Assembly (NCBI GenBank): GCA_035575035.1
Contig: DATLYH010000328.1
Span: 1 to 54,609, forward strand
Reading direction: 5' to 3'
DNA: 54,609 nucleotides
DNA from: DATLYH01 sp035575035
GTDB lineage: Bacteria; Planctomycetota; Planctomycetia; Gemmatales; Gemmataceae
Made by a program: the position numbers and the translations under genes. Below are positions 49,290-54,609 of the stretch, piece by piece. The notes beneath the pieces are model-generated. The model was not told the DNA's origin and ran no database searches. It saw only the letters and a program-made list of their open reading frames with translations. How positions within the stretch are numbered: position 1 is the stretch's first letter; each line of letters begins with the position of its first letter.

Positions 49290-49714
49290 CCGCCGTGCCG
49301 CTGCACCATTACCTGGTCGTCGGGGCCGTCCTGTTCGCCCTGGGAGCGATCGGCTTTTTGGCCCGGCGCAACCTGATCGTCATGTTTCTCTCGGCCGAGA
49401 TGATGCTCCAGGGGGTGGCGATCAACCTGGTGGCCTTCGCTCGCTTCCGCGGCAATCTCCAGGGGCAGGCGTTCGTCCTGTTTACCCTCACCGTCGCCGC
49501 CTGCGAGGCCGCCATCGCCCTGGCCCTGATCCTGATGCTTTACCGCAGCCGCCGCTCGCTCGACGTCAGCCTGTGGCAGGATCTGCGCGAGCCGGGTCAG
49601 GAGCCGACCGTGGATGAAGAGCCGCTGCCGCCGCCGCCCCCCGAGGAGCCGCTGCCGAAGCTGCCGCCCGCCGGCGTGGAGCCGCCCCATCCCGAGGAGA
49701 CCAGCCGTGTCTGA
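49286..49714 (+). CDS. nuoK: NADH-quinone oxidoreductase subunit K with Pro-rich tail
   Basis: A 142-residue subunit (about 100 is normal). The three-helix core holds the two conserved Glu residues, in FLSAEMMLQGVAINLVAFAR and in VAACEAAIALALILMLYR. After helix 3 there is a 43-residue acidic, Pro-rich tail (EPLPPPPPEEPLPKLPP). The ATG overlaps the nuoJ stop (ATGA, 49286-49289). The frame is open upstream inside nuoJ, but only this start gives the NuoK N-terminus. Confidence 0.93.
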   Translation: MTAVPLHHYLVVGAVLFALGAIGFLARRNLIVMFLSAEMMLQGVAINLVAFARFRGNLQGQAFVLFTLTVAACEAAIALALILMLYRSRRSLDVSLWQDLREPGQEPTVDEEPLPPPPPEEPLPKLPPAGVEPPHPEETSRV

Positions 49715-51812
49715 CCCCGGCCCCTACCTCTGGCTAATCCCGGCCCTGCCGCTGGCCGCCGCCATCGTGACGGGACTGCTCGCCCTGACCGACAGCCCGC
49801 TCCGGCGGCACGCCCACTGGCCGTGTATCGTGGCGGCGATCGCGTCCTTCGTGCTCTCTGTGTTGGTGCTGCGGGCCGTCGCTGAGTTATCCGCGTCCGA
49901 CAGATCCTGGATAACTTATCGCACCCTGGCGGAAGCCACGGGGACGCAGCCACCCGAGCGGGCAGCGCCGCCCGGGTTCCGAAAAACCTACTACACCTGG
50001 TTCGAGACCGGCCAGCCGCGGCTCGGCTTCGACTTGCCGCCCGACCAGGTGAATGTCGGCATCACCTTCCGGGCCGATACCCTGACCGCGCTGATGCTGG
50101 TGACGGTCACCTTTGTCGGCAGCCTGATCGTCATCTATTCGGCCGGCTACATGCACGGCGACGAGGGCTACGCCCGCTACTTCGCCGAGGTTGCGCTCTT
50201 CATCTTCGCGATGACCGGTCTGGTGCTGGCGGACAACTTCCTCTTGCTGTACGCCTTCTGGGAGGGCGTCGGGCTGTGCAGCTACCTGCTGATCGGCTTC
50301 TGGTACAGCAAACCGTCCGCGGCGGCGGCCGCCCGCAAAGCGTTCCTGGTGACCCGGCTGGGCGACATTGGCCTGATCCTCGGCATCATCCTGATCTGGG
50401 CCGGCTTCCAGAAGAGTCCCGGCGTGCCGCTCAATGCGCTGGACTACGACACCATCTTCCACTATGCGGCGGCACAGCCGCATGGGCTGCTGGTGGCCGC
50501 GTGCCTGTTGCTCTTCTGCGGCGCGGTCGGCAAGTCGGCGCAGTTCCCATTGCACGTCTGGCTGCCCGACGCGATGGAGGGACCGACGCCGGTCAGCGCC
50601 CTGATCCACGCCGCCACGATGGTCACGGCCGGCGTTTACCTGGTGGCCCGCTGCACGCCGCTGTTCGAGCACGCCCCCGAGGCGCAGCTGATCGTCGCCG
50701 GCATCGGCGGCTTCACCGCCCTGCTGGCGGCCCTGATTGCCCTGACGCAAAACGACCTGAAGCGCGTGCTGGCCTACTCGACCGTCAGCCAACTCGGCTA
50801 CATGTTCCTGGCGCTGGGGAGCGGGGCGGTGGTGGCGGGCATGTTTCACCTGTTCACCCACGCCTTCTTCAAGGCGCTTCTGTTCCTGGCGGCCGGCAGT
50901 GTGATGCATGCGATGGGCAACGTCATCGACATGCGGCGTTTTGGCGGTCTGCGCCGGGTGCTGCCGGTGACCCACTGGACTTTTCTCTGCGGTGCCGCGG
51001 CGCTGGCGGCCGTGCCGTTCGTCACCTCGGGCTTCTGGAGCAAGGACGAGATCCTCGCCGGCACCTTCGAGGCCAGCCGACAGCGGCAATCCGATGGCTG
51101 GGTCTACGCTCTTCTGTTCATCGCCAGCCTGGTGACCGCCGGGCTGACGGCGTTCTACACGTTCCGGGCCTACTTCCTAACCTTCTGGGGCGAGGAGAAA
51201 ATCCCGCACGAGGCGGGCGAGCATGCTCACGAGTCGCCGCTGGTAATGACCGGGCCGCTGGCTGTGCTGGCGGTCGGGGCGATTGTCGCCGGCTTCGCCA
51301 ACCCGGCGCCGTTCGCCCATCCGCTGGACGATTTCCTGGAGCCGTCGCTCGAGCTGCCCCCGCCTCCCGTGGAGGAAGGGGCCGCACTGACCGAGAGGCC
51401 GGCCCGTCATGAGGAGGTTAACTGGTTGAAGACGGGCCTGCTCTGGCTGGGGAGCATCGCCTTCACCGCGGCGGGCATCGGCGGGGCGTGGTGGCTGTAC
51501 GAGCGGCAGCGCCGGCTGGCCAGCCAGCTAGCCGCCGACCTGCCGGGACTGTACCAGCTGTCGCTGAACAAGTTCTACCTTGACGAACTGTATGCCGTCT
51601 TTGTCGTCGCCCCGATGGAAGCCCTGGCCCAGATCAGCCGGGTCATCGATTACGTGGTGGACGGCGTGGTGGACCTGGTAGGGCGGCTGCCGGAGCTGCT
51701 GGGGAGGTTGTTCCGTCCGATGCAGAACGGCCTGGTGCAGTTCTACGCCTTGGCGATGGCCCTGAGCCTAATGGTGTTCCTGCTGGCGCTGACGCTGACG
51801 CGGTGGTTCTGA
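49707..51812 (+). CDS. nuoL: NADH-quinone oxidoreductase subunit L (antiporter-like)
   Basis: A 701-residue proton-pumping subunit. Motifs are FWEGVGLCSYLLIGFWYSKP, KSAQFPLHVWLPDAMEGPTP with the discontinuous-helix region VSALIHAATMVTAGVYL, and LKRVLAYSTVSQLGYMFLAL. The C-terminal lateral helix region is about 560-640. The TM2-TM3 loop (about 65-115) is somewhat longer than usual. The start is GTG 49707, inside the nuoK end, with GAGGAG seven bases upstream. It overlaps nuoK by 8 nt. Confidence 0.95.
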   Translation: MSDPGPYLWLIPALPLAAAIVTGLLALTDSPLRRHAHWPCIVAAIASFVLSVLVLRAVAELSASDRSWITYRTLAEATGTQPPERAAPPGFRKTYYTWFETGQPRLGFDLPPDQVNVGITFRADTLTALMLVTVTFVGSLIVIYSAGYMHGDEGYARYFAEVALFIFAMTGLVLADNFLLLYAFWEGVGLCSYLLIGFWYSKPSAAAAARKAFLVTRLGDIGLILGIILIWAGFQKSPGVPLNALDYDTIFHYAAAQPHGLLVAACLLLFCGAVGKSAQFPLHVWLPDAMEGPTPVSALIHAATMVTAGVYLVARCTPLFEHAPEAQLIVAGIGGFTALLAALIALTQNDLKRVLAYSTVSQLGYMFLALGSGAVVAGMFHLFTHAFFKALLFLAAGSVMHAMGNVIDMRRFGGLRRVLPVTHWTFLCGAAALAAVPFVTSGFWSKDEILAGTFEASRQRQSDGWVYALLFIASLVTAGLTAFYTFRAYFLTFWGEEKIPHEAGEHAHESPLVMTGPLAVLAVGAIVAGFANPAPFAHPLDDFLEPSLELPPPPVEEGAALTERPARHEEVNWLKTGLLWLGSIAFTAAGIGGAWWLYERQRRLASQLAADLPGLYQLSLNKFYLDELYAVFVVAPMEALAQISRVIDYVVDGVVDLVGRLPELLGRLFRPMQNGLVQFYALAMALSLMVFLLALTLTRWF

Positions 51813-51824
51813 CGGGCCGCCTCT

Positions 51825-51841
51825 GCCGCTTGCGGCTTAGC
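51825..51841. repeat. GCCGCTTGCGGC hairpin between nuoL and nuoM
   Basis: The exact same 12-mer as in the nuoH-nuoI gap, here followed by TTAGC, lies 12 nt after the nuoL stop. Confidence 0.55.
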
Positions 51842-51858
51842 ACATTGGTGAGTCGGTC

Positions 51859-53691
51859 ATGACCTACGACCTGGAACGGAATGTCCTGGTGCTGCTGCTG
51901 GCGTGCCCGGCTGTGGCGGCCGTCGTTGTAGCGGTGCTGGGGCCGCGGCGAGTTGACCTGATCCGCTGGATCAGTTTCGCTGCCTCGGTCCTCACCCTCG
52001 CCCTGGCGGCCTACCTGGCGGTCCGCCTGTTCGAGGTGGAGCGGCAGGCCGGGCCCCCGCCCGTGGCCAAACTCCCCACCTTCCGGCCGCACTTCGTCCC
52101 CGGCGCCCGCGATGACCCTGCCGCCGGCGTCAGCGACGCACCCACCACCACCTGGAACCTGCTCCCCGTCGGCGGCAGCTTTGTGCAGTTCTACATCGGT
52201 CTGGACGGGCTGAACGTCTGGCTGGTGATGCTGACAGCGGTGCTGATGCTCCCCTCGGTCCTGGTGTCATGGCACGCCATCCGGGAGCGGGTCAACGAGT
52301 TCTACGCCTGGCTGCTGTTGTTGCAGACGGCCATGATGGGCATCTTCCTGTCGTTCGACATCATCCTGTTCTATGTGTTCTTCGAGATGTCGCTGGTGCC
52401 GCTGTTCTTCCTGATCGGCATCTGGGGCGGGCCAGCCCGACAGCACGCGGCGTTCAAGTTCTTCATCTACACCTTGACCGGCAGCCTGATCTCGCTGCTG
52501 GGCATCCTCGGCATCGTACTGGCCTGCCAGGCCCACGGGGACGAGCTGACCTTCTCCATCCCGCGGCTCGTCGAAATCGTTCACAGCAAGCTCGGCTTCC
52601 TCTACGACCCCCAGACCCCGGCGGAGGCCAATGTCCTTGCCGATCGGCAGTTCTGGGGAAGCGTCCAGTTCTGGGTCTTCCTGGCGCTGACGGCCGGTTT
52701 CGCCGTCAAGGTGCCGCTGGTGCCGTTGCACACCTGGCTGCCCTTGGCCCATGTTGAGGCTCCGACGGCCGGCAGCGTGGACCTGGCCGGCGTGCTGCTG
52801 AAGATCGGGGCCTACGGCTTCCTGCGGCTGTGCGTGCCGCTGGCCCCGGATGTCAGCCTCAGCCTGGGGCTGCCGCTGGTCAGCACCCTGGCCGCCGTCG
52901 GCATTGTGTATGGGGCCTACTGCGCCTATGCCCAGGATGATGTCAAGCGCCTGATCGCTTACAGCAGCGTCAGCCATCTTGGCCTGTGCATGCTCGGCAT
53001 GTTCGCCCTGAACACCACCGGCATCGCCGGCAGCCTGATGCAGATGATCAACCACGGCCTGTCCACAGGAGCGCTGTTCCTGTTGATCGGCATGCTTTAC
53101 GACCGCTACCACACGCGGCGGCTGGGCGACTTCAGCGGCATGGCCAAGCGGTTGCCCTGGCTGGCGACGTTCATGGTCTTCATCTGCCTGAGCAGCGTCG
53201 GACTGCCGGGGCTGAACGGCTTCATCGGCGAGGTGCTGGTGCTGATGGGGGTCTTCGCTTCTGAGCGAGTGCGCGGCGAGTGGCCGCTCTATGCGGTGAT
53301 CGCAGCTAGCGGTCTGATCCTGGGCGCCTGGTATCTATTCACCATGCTGCGGCGGGTGTTCTTCGGTCCGCTCAAGGAGCCGCACATACCGCCGGGCGAC
53401 GAGCACGGCCCGGTGCACGACCTTGACCTGCGCGAGTGGGTCATCCTGACGCCGATCGCCCTGCTGTGTGTGGCGATCGGCCTGTATCCGCAGCCGATCC
53501 TGACCACCTCGCAGCGGGACATCGACGTGATCGTCAACATTGCCGACCGCGCCCGGAACCGGGCGAGCGTGGCAGCTTCCCCACCCCTCCCCGAAGCGAG
53601 AAGGGAACATGCCGTTCTCCCCTCTCCCCCCGGGGAGGGAGAGGGGTCGAAGGTGAGGGAGGCAATCATCCGGGGAGGCCCGATGCCGTGA
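51859..53691 (+). CDS. nuoM: NADH-quinone oxidoreductase subunit M (antiporter-like)
   Basis: A 610-residue proton-pumping subunit (509 in E. coli). Motifs are FYVFFEMSLVPLFFLIGIWG with the conserved Glu, KVPLVPLHTWLPLAHVEAPT followed by AGSVDLAGVLLKIGAYGF, and DVKRLIAYSSVSHLGLCMLG. Two loops are enlarged: about 60-100 (Pro-rich) and about 225-265. The C-terminal tail after the last helix (about 560-610) is encoded by a GC-rich repeat and reads as a Pro/Gly/Glu-rich stretch not found in other NuoM. The stop overlaps the GTG of nuoN. Confidence 0.94.
   Translation: MTYDLERNVLVLLLACPAVAAVVVAVLGPRRVDLIRWISFAASVLTLALAAYLAVRLFEVERQAGPPPVAKLPTFRPHFVPGARDDPAAGVSDAPTTTWNLLPVGGSFVQFYIGLDGLNVWLVMLTAVLMLPSVLVSWHAIRERVNEFYAWLLLLQTAMMGIFLSFDIILFYVFFEMSLVPLFFLIGIWGGPARQHAAFKFFIYTLTGSLISLLGILGIVLACQAHGDELTFSIPRLVEIVHSKLGFLYDPQTPAEANVLADRQFWGSVQFWVFLALTAGFAVKVPLVPLHTWLPLAHVEAPTAGSVDLAGVLLKIGAYGFLRLCVPLAPDVSLSLGLPLVSTLAAVGIVYGAYCAYAQDDVKRLIAYSSVSHLGLCMLGMFALNTTGIAGSLMQMINHGLSTGALFLLIGMLYDRYHTRRLGDFSGMAKRLPWLATFMVFICLSSVGLPGLNGFIGEVLVLMGVFASERVRGEWPLYAVIAASGLILGAWYLFTMLRRVFFGPLKEPHIPPGDEHGPVHDLDLREWVILTPIALLCVAIGLYPQPILTTSQRDIDVIVNIADRARNRASVAASPPLPEARREHAVLPSPPGEGEGSKVREAIIRGGPMP
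53605..53670. repeat. GC-rich repeat forming the NuoM C-terminal tail, copy R3
   Basis: CCCCTCTCC and GGGAGAGGGG around a C/G-run centre, followed by GGTGAGGGAGG, match the style of R1 and R2. The pairing is less perfect here. It is translated at the end of nuoM. Confidence 0.55.
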
Positions 53692-54609
53692 ACGATTCGA
53701 TTGTCGCCGCCCTACTCCAGAGCTTTCGTGTGATCGTGCCGGAGGCCCTGTTGGTGCTGGGGGCGTGTGTCCTCTTCCTGGGCGGCACCTTCCGCGCCAG
53801 CCGCAACCTTTGGGGGGGCGCGGCGCTGGCCACTCTTACCGCCGCACTGGCCACCGTGCTATTGACCTGGCCCGAGGGGGCCGATCCGGATCGCATCGCT
53901 GCCCTTATCACGCAGCTGGGGGCGGACCGGTTCGAGGAGCGGGAAAGAGCGTTCGAGGAGCTGGACCGGATCGGCGCGGCAGCGCTGCCGCCGCTGCGCG
54001 AGGCACGGGACCAGCGCAAAGACCCCGAGGTCCGCGAGCGGGCCCGGCGGCTGGTCGAGCAGATCGAGGGGCGCGTGCTGCCGACCATCTTTGCCAGCAC
54101 GCTGCGGCTCGACCGGCTATCGCTGTTTATCAAGGTCGTTGCCCTGGCTGCCGGGGTGGTGCTGGTACTGGTGAGCTGGAAGGAACTCCCTGACCGGCAG
54201 GCGGCGGAGTGCTTCGCCTGTATCCTGATCATCACTGCCGGGCTGAGCCTGGTCGGCAGCGCCAACGACCTGGTGACGCTCTTCGTAGCGCTGGAATTGA
54301 TCAGCATCCCCAGCTACGTACTCCTCTATCTGCCGCGTTACGACGACGCCGCGCAGGAGGCGGCAATGAAGTACTTCCTGCTCAGCGTCTTCTCGTCGGC
54401 GCTGCTGCTCTTCGGGTTCAGCTACCTTTACGGGTTGGCGGGCACGACCAACCTGCCGGCCGTTGCCGAGGCGCTGGGCCGGGCCGGGCCGACCGGCTTG
54501 CCGCCGGTGGCCCTGGTCGCGCTGGTGATGATTGTGGGCGGGCTCGGCTTCCGCATCACGGCGGTGCCGTTCCACTTCTACGCCCCCGATGTCTACCAGG
54601 GGACCCCCG
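53688..54609 (+). CDS. nuoN: NADH-quinone oxidoreductase subunit N (partial) with HEAT-like insertion
   Basis: The first about 307 residues are visible and the gene runs off the right edge. GTG 53688 overlaps the nuoM stop, with GGGGAGG upstream. The antiporter-like core is clear: FVALELISIPSYVLLYLPRY with the conserved Glu, AAMKYFLLSVFSSALLLFGF and FRITAVPFHFYAPDVYQGTP. Between TM2 and TM3 (about residues 66-130) is a charged helical module, LITQLGADRFEERERAFEEL then IGAAALPPLREA and PEVRERARRLVEQIEG. This has the pattern of the HEAT-like units common in planctomycete proteins. By the known topology of NuoN, this loop faces the periplasm. Confidence 0.93.
   Translation, partial: MNDSIVAALLQSFRVIVPEALLVLGACVLFLGGTFRASRNLWGGAALATLTAALATVLLTWPEGADPDRIAALITQLGADRFEERERAFEELDRIGAAALPPLREARDQRKDPEVRERARRLVEQIEGRVLPTIFASTLRLDRLSLFIKVVALAAGVVLVLVSWKELPDRQAAECFACILIITAGLSLVGSANDLVTLFVALELISIPSYVLLYLPRYDDAAQEAAMKYFLLSVFSSALLLFGFSYLYGLAGTTNLPAVAEALGRAGPTGLPPVALVALVMIVGGLGFRITAVPFHFYAPDVYQGTP

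Noticed and set aside
49887..51089. Minus-strand open frame (400 codons) opposite nuoL
   Set aside because: Mirror of a membrane-protein gene. The sequence is low complexity (His, Gln, Arg, Gly, Asp) without motifs.
1..54609. Insertion sequences, transposases, integrases or phage genes
   Set aside because: No transposase-, integrase- or phage-like protein was recognised on either strand. The mobile-looking elements are short palindromes only.

Overview
The window is a GC-rich bacterial chromosome segment with tightly packed genes and no tRNA, rRNA, CRISPR array or insertion sequence that I can recognise. The gene content, a HEAT-like module of the Planctomycetes type inserted in NuoN, and short GC-rich palindromes in and between genes (some translated as a Pro-Ser-Pro-Gly-Glu-Gly-like stretch) suggest a planctomycete, probably of the Gemmatales. 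That placement is an inference from style and was not tested by a search.

Positions 1-32763 hold a large cell-surface polysaccharide locus in three blocks. Block 1 (minus strand, 4945 down past 1) has a family 2 glycosyltransferase, a bi-domain Zn-dehydrogenase/Gfo-Idh oxidoreductase and two methyltransferases. Block 2 (plus, 5321-20043) has UDP-GlcNAc 2-epimerase, UDP-ManNAc dehydrogenase, two asparagine-synthase-type amidotransferases, two glycosyltransferases, a heparinase II/III-like protein, a Wzt-like ABC ATPase and a methyltransferase. Block 3 (minus, 32763 down to 20070) has a second bi-domain oxidoreductase, a glycosyltransferase-methyltransferase fusion, a second heparinase-like protein, the Wzm-like ABC permease, a radical SAM/SPASM protein with two beta-rich inserts, and a methyltransferase with a deacetylase-like N-terminus. 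Blocks 2 and 3 converge on a perfect hairpin at 20041-20067. The parts fit a pathway that makes UDP-ManNAcA, may amidate uronate carboxyls, assembles and methylates the glycan and exports it by an ABC transporter. Four gene types occur as paralogous pairs, which suggests an internally duplicated cluster.

Positions 33180-38686 hold a DUF493-like protein, a small membrane-anchored protein, and a minus-strand run encoding a periplasmic peptidyl-prolyl isomerase, a neutral-ceramidase-like protein, a small lipoprotein-like protein with a possible 5' frameshift, and a gamma-glutamyltransferase.

Positions 39072 to the right edge hold a respiratory complex I operon in canonical order nuoA-B-C-D-E-F-[lipoprotein]-G-H-I-J-K-L-M-N, with nuoN cut by the window edge. 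It is unusual in four ways. Its leader holds an intrinsic-terminator-like hairpin followed by a palindrome matching 13 of 14 specified positions of the Rex (NADH-sensing) operator. A lipoprotein gene lies between nuoF and nuoG. Several cistron gaps carry strong hairpins. The membrane-arm subunits carry extra soluble segments: about 150 residues in NuoJ, a HEAT-like module in NuoN, a Pro-rich tail on NuoK and enlarged loops in NuoL, NuoM and NuoH.
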